Source: Dissophora ornata
Taxonomy: Eukaryota > Mortierellomycota > Mortierellomycetes > Mortierellales > Mortierellaceae
Length of the DNA: 47,390 bases
NCBI GenBank assembly: GCA_025201705.1
Contig: MU616738.1
Span: 1 to 47,390 of the forward strand
Direction: 5' to 3'
Shown here: positions 12,657 to 22,956 of the stretch, one piece after another
Layout: each line of letters begins with the position of its first letter
Position numbering within the stretch: the first letter of the stretch is position 1
Notes under the pieces: generated by a model
Seen by the model: the letters and a program-made list of their open reading frames with translations, nothing else
Databases searched by the model: none
What the model was told of the DNA's origin: nothing
Program-made: the position numbers and the translations under genes

Positions 12657-13818
12657 GTTGGATGGAGGGAGAACCTGGATGCCGGCCATATATAAACTCA
12701 TGTATTCATCAAATAAATAAACAACAAAACGCAAAAGGAGTGCATTCTAGTCCAGTTCCTACACCCGATATTCTCTGGCACGAACAGGTGTTTATCCTAG
12801 TCTGCATATGCGGCCAGGATTGACGGGGCAGCGTACATGCAACCATGCTGCTTTAATTCCTGATGTGTCCGACATGAGCAGTTGGGCTGTGGGCTATCTC
12901 GTTTTTGCCAAGGTGGGAAGAGTTTAACCTTCGACACATCTGCAAACAGCCCTCGGTCTGGTTTCTTGAAATCTTGACTTGCGCGACAACTCCGTCGGAC
13001 AATGTCCTCTGAGAGAAACAACTCTTGCTGTGCCGTGGTTGCGCTTGCGAGTCTTGGCTTTTTAGGTAAGAGGCTCAGTGTGGGCTGTATCTCGGAACAT
13101 GATTTGCCAAGTGCATGGAAGTACGTGTTCGCGATCGTGGATTCATGTGCAAGGGGGGGAAGAGATCGATGGGTGTGCGTGACAAGTCCCCTCCATCGTT
13201 CGCATGCAGAGTAGGTCCTGTCATCACGAAGAAAAGACAAAACGAAGACAATAAAAAAAAAAAAAAAAAAAAAAAAGAAAGAAAGTGTGCGAGAGGTGTT
13301 TTTTGGACGGAGATTATTTCTTTGGTGTACCGTGCATGGCCTGTTGCCAAGTAGGTAATGTCCATGTTTCCGCACATGGACGTGTTGTGAAGCCAAGAGA
13401 ATACCCGTTGAGCTAACAGAGCAACACACAAGATTATAAAAGAGGACAAAGGTGCCACTTCAACAAAGAAAACGATCGCTCAGTGTCCTTGAGTTCTTGA
13501 GCGGGTCCTCACTGCTCTTTCTTGTCCTATCCTCGCCCCTATTCGTCATTACGCTCGTCATTGTCTCCAAGTCGTGTCCCTTTCATTGACCACAGGTACA
13601 GACCGTGTATTCGTCCACCACGTGTACTAGTCTACATCGACACAGAAAACATGTAGAAACTCACCTAGTCTCCTTGCGATTGATCTGTTTATCATAGAGC
13701 GGAGCTGCGCATTCTGCTGAATACACCTGCCTAAGGTCAACCACATCCCTGTTCATCCGTCCGTATTTCTCCACCAACCTACCTTTCCTACCCCTCTTCC
13801 CCCACCTCTAAATTCGCC
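12657..13818. other. Intergenic region between RAL and the duplicated-domain gene; no gene supported
   Basis: 1.16 kb containing an A tract at 13254-13275 (T tract on the minus strand). Minus-strand open frames at 12797-13458 have some protein-like stretches, including a hydrophobic signal-peptide-like start. They lack an ATG and run through the poly-T tract, so I do not call a gene. The last 350 bases are probably promoter and leader of the next gene. Confidence 0.45.
12712..12717 (+). terminator. Candidate poly(A) signal of the Ral gene
   Basis: AATAAATAA at 12712, 56 nt after the stop codon. Confidence 0.5.
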
Positions 13819-16194
13819 ATGTACAACAATACAACCGTTCACGAGGAAGACGCGATATCTGCCATATCCAGATCTACAGAGAATTTATCTCTGCCATCAT
13901 CAACAGACCTTGCGGAGGACAAGATTCGACATTTCAATGATAAAGACCAGCCAATGACGAGTCCTGGTGACTCAAGATCGGCCCTTGGTAGCAGTGCTAC
14001 CGCCGCTGCCAGTGGCAACATTTACATCGGCACTGGTGTCGATGCTGTTGCCTCTGTTCCCACTCTTGTCCCTTTCCTGTCGTCGTCATCCTCATCCTCG
14101 CTCACAACCACGTCACCTAACCGATCCAACTACTACGAGGAGTTCGAATCGCACCTGCAACAGCGCCGTCATCGACCACAGCTGACGCCAACATCTACCA
14201 ATGAACCCATGTCAAATATACAAAGTCGGTCCTCTATCTCAATCCGCGCGTTGGATCAACAGCGAGGACGACCACACATCATCGGTGACTCGGAACTTGT
14301 AAATCCTGCTTCTGGTGATCGATGTTCTGGATCGATGGACAACGGCCTCGCAGAGGATGCAAGAAGTTCTTTTGACGCCGCTGTCCCTCTGATGCACGTC
14401 GACCGATTACCCGCACTTCGACCATCTTCGACAATAGAATTAAAAAAACTGCCCCGTCTCGCACCCATGATGCACTTTGCGGCAGACGACCCAAATCTAC
14501 TATCATTAAGCAAAGACCTGAGCCCAAGCTTGATGATCGGCAATGAAGTGAGCTCATCCAACGCAGCGTTAACAACAGCGACTACGATACCTCCTTTCAG
14601 GACACTCTCGGCTCGTGGGACGCCCAAGGGTCCTCTTCCCATGGATGTCCAGATCAGCTTGCTGACCAGCGTCCTCAAACACGATCCTTTCAACTGTCCT
14701 ATTCGACGGACGACACAAGTTTGGGAACGTATCGCGAAGGAACAGGGCATACGGGCGAGAACATGCGCTCGACGGTATGACAACATTATTCAAGCCAGCA
14801 TTGCGGAACGAGATCAACCCGCAGGTACGGAGGAGCAGATCGCGACCAAGAAGAGACTGCTAGAACAGGTCTTTACGATGATGAACCAACCGCAAGCTGT
14901 AGTAAGGATGCAAAAGAAGCGAAGGTACCGATCTGAGGAAGCAGACAAGAGCCTATTGCTTGAGGTCATTCGGCTGAATCCCTTTGCACAGAAAATTGGC
15001 CAGGTTGCCAAAGTTTGGGAGGACGTAAGGGATGCGCTCGGGATGACGGTTCATGCACGACAGTGCATCCGAAGGGTCAATCGTATTATCAAGCAATATC
15101 AACTTCGAGGACGCATGTATAACGGCAACATTCCTGAGGAGATGCAAGAGGCCAACGACGAACTCGTGAAGGAGGCTATCCAGCTCATGAATCTAGGAGG
15201 GCATGGTGGTTCGCTAGAAGATGACGAAGGTCAGTCGAATGGCGAGGACAGCGCATCGGATGCGTCCGATTTCGAGGGTCAGGAGGACGCCTACACCAGT
15301 TTTAGAGTACGCAAACGAAATGCGCCCCAAGATGACGAGGAGCTTGGGGAAGACGAGGACGAGGACATGGCCGATCTGGCCGATGCAGAGCCAGCGACTG
15401 CCAGATATCAAAAATTAGACGGTAACCCGACCATGGATTCAGCTGTTCGACTGGCTAAGCAAAGTCAATCACGTAATCCTCTTTATGGCTCCACGGACAA
15501 GAGGAAGACTTTGGAGATTAACGCCGTCAAGGACAAATCCGTCCGTGCGGCGGAAGCCGAATTTCGGCCACAGCGGATCTGGGGATCCCACCCTTACTCC
15601 CAAGAGGCCACCACCCGCTCGAGCTCAAAGAGACGGTCATACCATGCAGGACATGGTGAGTCTGTCGACACCGGTGCTGGCCATCAACGATCTGCCGAGC
15701 CTCGGGTGGGAAGTCCAAGCGGGAGTTTGTCGCGCATGGAACTAGACATGGAACAAATCCGGAGTCCATCCTCTTCAAATAGCTCCTCGTTTTATGGCCC
15801 TGGTTACCACCAGCCCCCAGCTGAAAATCAGAATCCCCGGTTCATCGAACTGGATTCTCAAGTCTATCGCACCATTTTGAACGAGTTCAAGGAAGTCAAG
15901 GGCTACTTGGATCGATTGAACGGACAGCGGCAACGGGATAAAGACAACCAGAAGAAGATGTACCAGATAATCGAAGGGCTGCAACACCAGATGCAGGAGC
16001 AGCAAAGATCTATCCGGGACTTGCAGCATCAGATGGGCGATAGACAGCGCTGGTCCTATCCTCGTTCCTCTGCCTCTCCGTCCCAGCACACCGATCACTC
16101 TCAGGTTCGGCGACATAGCGGAGAACACCATCTGTCGTTGGCTGTCGATGGCGACGAAGAGCCCGCAGACGATCGGGAGCAAACTCCACAGTAA
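13819..16194 (+). CDS. Uncharacterised 791-residue protein with two tandem Myb/SANT-like domains and a C-terminal coiled coil
   Basis: Intronless gene; the function is not recognised. Residues 1-270 are Ser/Thr-rich and disordered. Two related ~80-residue units follow at ~277-358 and ~376-457. They align through LLxxVxxxxPFxxxxxxxxxVWExV, then Arg-rich helices (RARTCARRYDNIIQ against HARQCIRRVNRIIK), and both end in MN. This PF...W plus basic-helix pattern resembles Myb/SANT- or trihelix-like DNA-binding domains in uncharacterised eukaryotic proteins. Two acidic stretches follow (near residues 465-490 and 505-525), then basic Ser-rich segments. A Gln-rich coiled coil lies at about residues 690-755, starting near SQVYRTILNEFKEVKGYLDR. 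A nuclear DNA-binding, oligomerising regulator is a reasonable guess, not shown. It starts at MYNNTTVHEE. Confidence 0.8.
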   Translation: MYNNTTVHEEDAISAISRSTENLSLPSSTDLAEDKIRHFNDKDQPMTSPGDSRSALGSSATAAASGNIYIGTGVDAVASVPTLVPFLSSSSSSSLTTTSPNRSNYYEEFESHLQQRRHRPQLTPTSTNEPMSNIQSRSSISIRALDQQRGRPHIIGDSELVNPASGDRCSGSMDNGLAEDARSSFDAAVPLMHVDRLPALRPSSTIELKKLPRLAPMMHFAADDPNLLSLSKDLSPSLMIGNEVSSSNAALTTATTIPPFRTLSARGTPKGPLPMDVQISLLTSVLKHDPFNCPIRRTTQVWERIAKEQGIRARTCARRYDNIIQASIAERDQPAGTEEQIATKKRLLEQVFTMMNQPQAVVRMQKKRRYRSEEADKSLLLEVIRLNPFAQKIGQVAKVWEDVRDALGMTVHARQCIRRVNRIIKQYQLRGRMYNGNIPEEMQEANDELVKEAIQLMNLGGHGGSLEDDEGQSNGEDSASDASDFEGQEDAYTSFRVRKRNAPQDDEELGEDEDEDMADLADAEPATARYQKLDGNPTMDSAVRLAKQSQSRNPLYGSTDKRKTLEINAVKDKSVRAAEAEFRPQRIWGSHPYSQEATTRSSSKRRSYHAGHGESVDTGAGHQRSAEPRVGSPSGSLSRMELDMEQIRSPSSSNSSSFYGPGYHQPPAENQNPRFIELDSQVYRTILNEFKEVKGYLDRLNGQRQRDKDNQKKMYQIIEGLQHQMQEQQRSIRDLQHQMGDRQRWSYPRSSASPSQHTDHSQVRRHSGEHHLSLAVDGDEEPADDREQTPQ

Positions 16195-16284
16195 ATCGTA
16201 AAACCATACATACCCGCAACGCACAATCCATTGAAACACTGCGCAAACAGATTGAGCTGGCTTAATTAAAATATGATCTCGGAC

Positions 16285-16350
16285 GTTTTATTCAGGATGT
16301 TTTATTCAGGATGTTTTATTCAGGATGTTTTATTCAGGATGTTTTATTCC
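16285..16350. repeat. Tandem 14-bp repeat carrying five AATAAA signals on the minus strand
   Basis: Four perfect copies of GTTTTATTCAGGAT plus a fifth partial copy. Read on the minus strand each unit contains AATAAA, so five poly(A) hexamers are spaced 14 bp apart. They lie 50-115 nt downstream of the NR2C2AP stop codon, between two convergent genes. Confidence 0.9.
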
Positions 16351-16399
16351 GGGACGTTGCACATTATTGAGGGTGATTTTTTTTTCTAAGTGGCATTTC

Positions 16400-17281
16400 T
16401 CAGGCGTCGTGCCCAAGAATGTCAAGCATGTACACCGTGATTCTCCCAAAGAAATCTGTGCTCGATTCAAAAACAATCTTGACTCTTGATGTTGTCTGGC
16501 GCTCGTCCTCTGCCACCGGAAAGCTGTGGAGGGGGGACCAACAGAAGACGACGAGATGAGAAAAAAGTGCGAGGAAAAGAATTTGCCAGGACAAAAACGC
16601 CAAGAAGGCGGGCAGGATCGTGACGAACAATGTCGGTGATTTTTGCAGAAGGCAAAGCTCAGCCTGGAGAAACAGCCAACAACAATGTCGCAAAGGCCGA
16701 TGATCGCGCTTAAGAACATGAAATGGCACTTATCTGGAGCGGATTGATGTCTTCGGGGTAGAACCGCATCATCTCCACATATTCCCCAGCATCTGTCCAG
16801 GCGAGTAGCTGGCACGTCTTGCCAACGAACCCGCCCTGGAACATCACTTGTATGGTCTCGATCTGCACGTTGCGACCAAAGTCAATAGCGATGAACTGTG
16901 GCGTCCCCTAGCGACAGTCAAGGTCGAGTGGATTCAGACGGTGTCAGCATTAACAGCAGGGTGCGAGAATTTGATAGCAACGATCTCTGGTCAAGGAAGG
17001 CAAGCAAGTGGCTGGGGCCCTGGCTAGGCGCAGGAGAGTGGGGACTTGCCGGTTCCGAGTTCCAGCAGGTCTCCTCGGAGTTGTCGGTCAGGAACTGCTT
17101 GCCATAGAGGGCGGTCTCGCGGTTCAGGACCGAGCTCACTCTATGGTGGAGGCAAGGCCGAGAATGTGTTAACGAGAGAGAGACTGAGGCGGAGCTGTGT
17201 GTCGTGTGGGTAGAGAGAGGCGCGTGACGACGGCGGTGAGGCATACTTGATGCGGCAGTTTGGATTCAGTAATGAGGCCAT
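16400..17281 (-). CDS. NR2C2AP: Nuclear receptor 2C2-associated protein homologue (discoidin-like small protein)
   Basis: Four exons (17247-17281, 17050-17140, 16734-16907, 16400-16525) give 141 residues; the human protein is of the same size. The joined protein contains VSSVLNRETALYGKQFL, ETCWNSEPGTPQFIAIDFGR, IQVMFQGGFVGKTCQ, FYPEDINPLQSFPV and FESSTDFFGRITVYMLDILG. Each matches the family's beta-sandwich core. Its biochemical role outside animals is unknown. Two of the three introns are non-canonical: intron 2 starts GCAAGT (GC-AG), and intron 3 (16526-16733) runs from CAG|ATAAGT to CCTCCAC|AGC, an AT-AC intron of U2-like sequence. No GT-AG alternative keeps phase and the conserved LQ-SFPV joint. 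It is divergent from RRP41 with 175 bp between starts. Confidence 0.9.
16526..16733 (-). other. NR2C2AP: Probable AT-AC intron of NR2C2AP
   Basis: The 208-nt intron has donor CAG|ATAAGT, the U2 consensus with A in place of the first G, and acceptor CCAC|AG. It is phase 0 and joins Leu-Gln to Ser-Phe-Pro-Val as in homologues. No U12 donor (ATATCC) or branch site (TCCTTAAC) is visible. Confidence 0.75.
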
Positions 17282-17456
17282 GGTGTCTGCTTGCTGGAGG
17301 AAGAGAGATGTGTAGAGTCCAATGGTCCCTTGCAGACGCTGAAAAGGCAGTCTGCAACATTTGATAATACAGAGTGGCTTTTGGCAACAAACCCTTTTTT
17401 TTTTTCTTTTTTCTTTTTTTCCTGCACCAGCTACACTCTTCACAGCAATCACAGCC
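17282..17456. promoter_or_regulatory. Bidirectional promoter, NR2C2AP / RRP41
   Basis: 175 bp between divergent start codons, with a T-rich tract at 17394-17420. Confidence 0.55.
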
Positions 17457-18716
17457 ATGGTAATACGACGCATTCCATCGCTGGAACTGACGCAGAGCAA
17501 ATACGCAGAGAGCACAGGGGAAGCGCAGGAGAGGCCGAGGTACATGCATGTACTCACGCGTCTGATTACACGCACTCAACACTGATCACATCACATTCCA
17601 TTCGCAAAACAATGCTAGTCCCGCGTTGAACTCTTGTCGCCAGAAGGTATGTTACAACCACCTAGTGCCACCCCCCTTCGCCGCAGGACTTGCCCCGCCT
17701 GCGCTTCTGCATACAGCCACGGCGGCCCGTACTCAGCTCGACTCTCTTTCTTTCTTTCTCTCGTCCTCTAGGCCTCCGCATTGACGGTCGTCGCCCTGCA
17801 GAGTTGAGAAAAATCACTAGTACAACCTCGGTCCTCTCCCAGGCCGACGGATCTGCCTATCTGGAACACGGAAACACCAAAGTGCTGGCGGCTGTCTACG
17901 GGCCTGGTGAGGCAAGGCATCGTGCCCTCGTGGCTCACGACCGTGCCATTCTCAATGTCGAGTTCAACGTCGCACCTTTCAGCACAGGCGAGAGAAGGCG
18001 GCGCACAAAGAATGACAAGTAAGTCTGCTGATGTATCACTTCACTTTGAATGAGTGTTCTGCGACTGGGTACAGCAAAGCGAGAAGTAAAAGTGCTTACA
18101 ATCATATCTCTCTGACATCATTGCTTGTTTCCCCTTTCCTATAAGGCGCCTGCTGGAGATGGCTTCGTTTGTGAAGCAGACGTTTGAACCTGTGGTGATC
18201 ACGACACTCTACCCACGTTCACAGATCGACATCTACCTACAGGTCATTCAGCAGGACGGCGGCATGTTGCAGGCGTGTATCAATGCCGCGACAATGGCTT
18301 TGATCGATGCTGGAATTGCCATGACAGACTATGTGTGCGCTTGCACAGCCGGATGGGTCGAACGCGAAGCTGCAATCGGTAAGGCGCCATGGGGAGAGTT
18401 TATGTTGTGCTATTATCATATGGTGCAGTGCTGTGTTGGTGGTGACTAACGCCACGCTTGACTTTGCAAAATATGCCTTTACACTGGCGTAGATCTCAAC
18501 CATATCGAAGAGTCCTCAGACACGTCAGAAGTTACGATTGCAATGCTGCCAAAGAGTGGCAAGGTCACATTGGCGCAAATGGAGTCACGGTTACATGTGG
18601 ACAAGTTGGAAGAGGTACTCTCCCTGGCGGGCGAGGGCTGCAAGCAGATCCACCAGGTCCTCGATAAGACTATCCGCGATCGTGCAGAAGATCTTGCACG
18701 GAAGATGGCTGTATAG
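17457..18716 (+). CDS. RRP41: Exosome complex RNase PH-like subunit RRP41 (SKI6/EXOSC4)
   Basis: Core ring subunit of the RNA exosome, which degrades and trims RNA 3' ends in nucleus and cytoplasm. Coding exons are 17457-17459, 17619-17646, 17772-18018, 18146-18378 and 18493-18716, giving 244 residues. The protein opens MSRVELLSPEGLRIDGRRPAELR and keeps GSAYLEHGNTKVLAAVYGP, ASFVKQTFEPV and QQDGGMLQACINAATMALID. The first coding exon holds only the ATG: an intron starts directly after it (ATG|GTAATA). The next exon has an in-frame TAG just before its acceptor and no usable Met, so this distant ATG is required. As in other eukaryotic RRP41 proteins, ring subunits are thought to be catalytically inactive. 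AATAAA is at 18747. Confidence 0.94.
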
Positions 18717-18746
18717 TGAGCGGGCACTGCGTTAGTTACAACATGA

Positions 18747-18752
18747 AATAAA
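18747..18752 (+). terminator. Candidate poly(A) signal of RRP41
   Basis: AATAAA 30 nt after the RRP41 stop, placed before the next gene's start on the same strand. Confidence 0.5.
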
Positions 18753-18881
18753 GGAATGGTGACACAGCCCCCACGCCTGATCGGATATGGTGGCTTATAC
18801 ATCTCACCACAGCCCTCAGTGCAGAAACAAAAAAAAGGCAGAACGCACAGGTTGCAACGAGACAGCCTCGAGAATGGCGCC

Positions 18882-20717
18882 ATGACGACCGAATCGCCAA
18901 CACGCCACCATTCGCACCCCACAGCAAAGACAAGCACATCAGCACCGGCACCTCCCACGCCCTCATTCATCTTTCGTGGCCATGACGCGCCGGTTCAGGC
19001 CCTCGAGTTCTTCGCTTCCAATACCTTTCTCGCCACGGGCGACGAAGCGGGCTGGATCTGTGTTTGGGATGTTTGGAGGCGTCGACAGGTCCACAGGTGG
19101 CATGGGCATCCCACCGGCTCTGTGTTAGCCCTCAAGGCGATCCCATTCCGTCCGGGACCAGAAAACATATCTCGGATGGTGTCATCAGAGCCAACACTCG
19201 CTGTAGACAAAGGCCGTCGTAGAAAATCAGATTCCTCGGGATCAATTGAACGCCAGGATCAGGCCTATATCGTGAGCCATGGGCGCGATAACGAGATCCA
19301 TGTTTGGGATATCAACACTATTCTTCAGAAAAGCATCAAACGAGCAGACTTGGCTGCTGCGCATGTCACGCCGTCAGCCAACAGCCAGGACATCACTCCT
19401 GTCTTCAGCTTGCCCGTCAACGCGCTGAATTTTTGCAAGTTGTCAATTCTGGCCATTGAGGTATCACCACGACTAGAGCAGGAGCCGGAAATATCACCAT
19501 TGACTGGTGCGTGCTTGTTGAGCAGAACACACCAGCACATATACATTGCAGTTCCCTCACCAACAACAGCGACTCTTCTCGACATTTATGACATTGTCAA
19601 GCCAGAAAGAACATTTGCCTCGGTTGGGCAGCAGAACAAAAGCACGTCCGCCTCAGCATCACTTGAAGCTGACAAGAAGTTGGGCTCAGCCATGGCTATC
19701 CAGCTATTTCAAGCTCGGGACGAAGTCCCAGACTCTTCAGCTCCGTGTCTAAACAAAGATTCAGAGGTTACTTCGAAGGCACTGCAGATGTTGGTCGGGT
19801 ACGAGGATGGGTCAGTTACTCTGTTCCGCGAGAGCACCCTCCCTGCCACTGAAAGACAACGACCCACAGGTGCGGGGGCAAAACAAAAGCGGAAGATGGA
19901 TATTCTCTGGACGATCAGGTGTCATCGAGAGCCAGGTAGACGATCTCGTTCAAACGCACATTATGTCATGCATACTTGGTCTTTTGGGAGCGCCAACCTT
20001 TTACTTACTTATTTTTATGGATATGTTAGTTCTCGCCCTTGATATCTCTCATGACATGCAGTACGCGGTCTCGTGCGGATCTGACAATGTGCTTGCGAGA
20101 TACAATCTCGCTGGGCAACTGCAGGGAGTACCTGAAGTCACGCAGATAGCCCTGAAGTCGAATGGTATTGCCGACATCAAGATCAGGAGCGACAACAAGA
20201 TCATAGGACTCGCTGGCTGGGATGGAAGGTATTCTACTCCCAGACTTTTTACGAATTGTTCGATGCAGTAGTATTATTTTATATATATGATGTATTGATA
20301 GAGTCATTATTTTACATATGGATTAGGATACGAGTGTTTTCGGCAAAGACCTTGAAGCCCCTGGCTGTTCTCAAGTATCACCGAGAAGGACTCTATTGTC
20401 TTGCCTTTGCAGTGGTCAGGGACCGCAAACCAAGCGCAGAGGGAATCGAGGTCGAGCAAACAAGGGCTACATCTTCCGACGAGACCCGCGGTGGGTCCAA
20501 ACTATCGTCGAGTACGACCGGGGACGGGGATCGCGATCCAGGGAGCGAGGGCAATAACATGGGCGAGTCTGAGAGTGAAGGCGATGATAGTGGAAGCGAC
20601 AGTGATGAGGGTAGTGATCTGGAGGATGCGCTGGAGGGCAGACGCGTGTGGTCGAAACGTCATTGGATTGCAGCAGGTGGCAAAGAGAATAGGGTCAGCT
20701 TATGGGAAATGTATTAA
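18882..20717 (+). CDS. ASA1: ASTRA-associated protein 1 / GNB1L-like WD-repeat protein
   Basis: Three exons (18882-19935, 20030-20228, 20327-20717) give 547 residues. A WD40 propeller starts with SFIFRGHDAPVQALEF and GDEAGWICVWDVWRRRQVHRW. Later blades include GRDNEIHVWDI, SHDMQYAVSCGSDNVLARYN, IRVFSAKTLKPLAVLKYH and the closing HWIAAGGKENRVSLWEMY. Asa1/GNB1L works with the TTT-ASTRA chaperone system that matures PIKK kinases such as TOR. An acidic Ser-rich insertion sits in the last blade (Glu/Asp/Ser-rich, nt 20560-20635). I chose MTTESPTRHH; an in-frame upstream Met at 18756 lies only 40 nt from the RRP41 stop, beside its poly(A) signal. Confidence 0.82.
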
Positions 20718-21180
20718 ACAGATGAAGTATGAATGGTACAGCTGTAGACCGAACATAGCCTGTAGACATTCCGCAATGCGTGCTGTCTCATAGTCTTGAG
20801 TCTTTGTGTCTCTCAATTGCATTTGTGCATATCGCGTTTGTGCGGCGCCACCAGCAACGTTGTGTTTGTCCTCACATCGGCTGTTGGCAACAGCCCAAGC
20901 CTCGGCACTATTTGTCTTGTCACCAAAGCGACACCATGTGTACTGTCCGACTCGTGCCTCAAGTGCGTCATGGCTGGCTGTGTGGGGGCGCATCTTTCCA
21001 GCGAAGGCGAAGCGCATGAGCGCATTACGACTGATTGCTTGATTACAACGTGGTCTGTGCACAGCCGCAAATGAGATCGTCCAATAATGCAATATAATGC
21101 AATGGCCCTTTCCTTTTTTTTCTTCCTTGTCTTTTCTTTCTTGTCTTTTCTTCTCAGAACCACCGAGCACTGCCGTAGCC
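20718..21180. other. Intergenic region between ASA1 and the F-box gene
   Basis: 463 bases with overlapping short open frames on both strands and a T/C-rich tract (21107-21150) just before the F-box start. Nothing codes convincingly. It is probably 3' UTR plus promoter. Confidence 0.5.
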
Positions 21181-22956
21181 ATGCCCGTCACCATCTTCGA
21201 TATACCCCACGTCTTGGAGCTAATCGCCTCCCATCTCCCACGAAAGGATGTTGTAAACGCTGCACTAGTCTGCTACTCTTGGTCACAAGTCCTCGTACCC
21301 TTCTCCTGGCGCCACTTTGAACTCGGACAGATCAACTATGCCGACCTCATCGCCCGACCTGCCCAACTCAAGATCTTTGCGGATCGAGCCCCAACGATGC
21401 AGTCCTTGACTGTCCACTGCTCGGATGCCCTGTCGCCGTTTGTGGAATATCTCCAACAACGCGATGATTCCTTTTCCTACAAACTAACTCGACTCTCCCT
21501 GGAATGTGGGCAGCACATGGATGTTAACGATCCATTGGGGATTCTGATGCGTTTCTTGACCATTCTCGGGGATCGCCTGCAGCATCTGCATGTGTCAATC
21601 TATAAGCTACTATCGGTGGACCTTGGCACGGCTCTGAAAGTGCAACAGTCGTTTATCGGTCTGCGCTCGTTAAGAGCCATGACTTTCCAGGGTCATTCTC
21701 GTAACACAGGACGTAGCCTGGCAGCGCTGCTGAGGTACTGCCCCGAGTCCCTTGAATTTCTGAGGATCGACTATCCAACAATTGATAACCATGTCGACAC
21801 CATTCACTGGCAACTGCCGGGAGCTCCCAACAATCTCAATACCTCCGAGGAACGGCTGCGACAATTCTGGCGCGATGCTCCATCAACCAATATCCGAACA
21901 TTACAGATGCCAGGCTCCGTAAGGTGCAACGAATTCTTGACGATCATTCCCTTCCTCAGACACCGTTGCCCCAAGCTGGTCACATGGGGTCCTGTGCCGA
22001 CCATGAGACCTACCATTGGCCTCGATCTAGCCGAAGTACTGAGGGGTCATTGTCTAAAGTTGGAGAATCTTGAATTCCATGATCTGTTGGCGGACATGCT
22101 GCCGCTCTACAGTCAAATTATCATGGCCTGCCATGCCTTGAAGTCACTGACGATCACGGGAAGTGTGAACGATGGTCGAGACGTTGTGCGAGCCGCGGTA
22201 CAATACCACGCAAAGACTCTCGCCAAAGTCCGATGGACTGGTGACGGAGGCTTCCATGGTGGGATGGATTTAGAAGCGTTCCTGAGCGGGTGCTCAAGCT
22301 TGGAGCGAGTCGAGACAACGTACGGTGCAACCAACAACTTTTTCACCGGCCAGGGCGCTGCGGGGGCGATGAGGATCAAGAGCAAGGCCTTGCCAACGCC
22401 ATCACCCGGCCAGCCGCCGCTGCATTTTTGGGCCTGCCATGCGACACTCACCCATCTGGATGTCACATTCTGCCCACAGGGGGATATCTCGGATGTGCAG
22501 GAACTCAGGAAACAGGTCGATCTGACGTACCGTAAGCTCGGTCAGCTGTGCGCGCTGGTCGAGTTGCGTCTGGGATGCCGCTGTCGCTGCGAAGGGCCCA
22601 CGCTAGTGAGGTGCAGTCACTTTCGGTATAACGCTGTGAATGGGGCGCAGGAGATAATGGACAACTACAGTGTATGGGAGGACGATGTGATCTTGAACAT
22701 GTCTCTGGAATCAGGGCTCGGGCACCTGTCAGGACTGAAAAGACTACAGTTTTTGAGCATTGCAAGGATCCAGGGCCATAAGATCGGGTATGCGGAACTG
22801 GAGTGGATGCGAGACAACTGGCGGCAGCTGCAAGTTCTTTGCGGCGTGAGGAACATGAGGATTGTTGAGTGGGCGCGGAGGAACTGGGCAGGGGTGCGGG
22901 TGTCGTATCTCGACTCGAACAGAGCGGTAGAGGTAGCAATGGCGGGGGCGATGTAG
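21181..22956 (+). CDS. F-box protein with leucine-rich-repeat-like C-terminus
   Basis: Intronless, 591 residues from MPVTIFDIP. The F-box spans residues ~2-45 (FDIPHVLELIASHLPRKDVV, then ALVCYSWSQVLVPFSWRHF). Spaced Leu-rich segments follow (LRSLRAMTFQGH, LEFLRIDYPTID, LKLENLEFHDLL, LKSLTITGSV), consistent with an irregular LRR solenoid. F-box proteins bind Skp1 and bring substrates to SCF ubiquitin ligases; RBX1, the RING subunit of that ligase, is encoded 5 kb downstream. Such F-box/LRR proteins form large variable families in Mortierella-type fungi, so no substrate can be named. An earlier in-frame start at 21097 gives a hydrophobic leader and is less likely. Confidence 0.82.
   Translation: MPVTIFDIPHVLELIASHLPRKDVVNAALVCYSWSQVLVPFSWRHFELGQINYADLIARPAQLKIFADRAPTMQSLTVHCSDALSPFVEYLQQRDDSFSYKLTRLSLECGQHMDVNDPLGILMRFLTILGDRLQHLHVSIYKLLSVDLGTALKVQQSFIGLRSLRAMTFQGHSRNTGRSLAALLRYCPESLEFLRIDYPTIDNHVDTIHWQLPGAPNNLNTSEERLRQFWRDAPSTNIRTLQMPGSVRCNEFLTIIPFLRHRCPKLVTWGPVPTMRPTIGLDLAEVLRGHCLKLENLEFHDLLADMLPLYSQIIMACHALKSLTITGSVNDGRDVVRAAVQYHAKTLAKVRWTGDGGFHGGMDLEAFLSGCSSLERVETTYGATNNFFTGQGAAGAMRIKSKALPTPSPGQPPLHFWACHATLTHLDVTFCPQGDISDVQELRKQVDLTYRKLGQLCALVELRLGCRCRCEGPTLVRCSHFRYNAVNGAQEIMDNYSVWEDDVILNMSLESGLGHLSGLKRLQFLSIARIQGHKIGYAELEWMRDNWRQLQVLCGVRNMRIVEWARRNWAGVRVSYLDSNRAVEVAMAGAM

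Noticed and set aside
12797..13458. Minus-strand open frames with a hydrophobic signal-peptide-like start
   Set aside because: The hydrophobic frame begins at GTG with no upstream ATG before a stop, crosses a poly-T tract, and no splice model gave a recognisable protein.
18756..18881. Upstream in-frame start for ASA1
   Set aside because: It lies 40 nt after the RRP41 stop beside that gene's poly(A) signal and adds residues without family resemblance.
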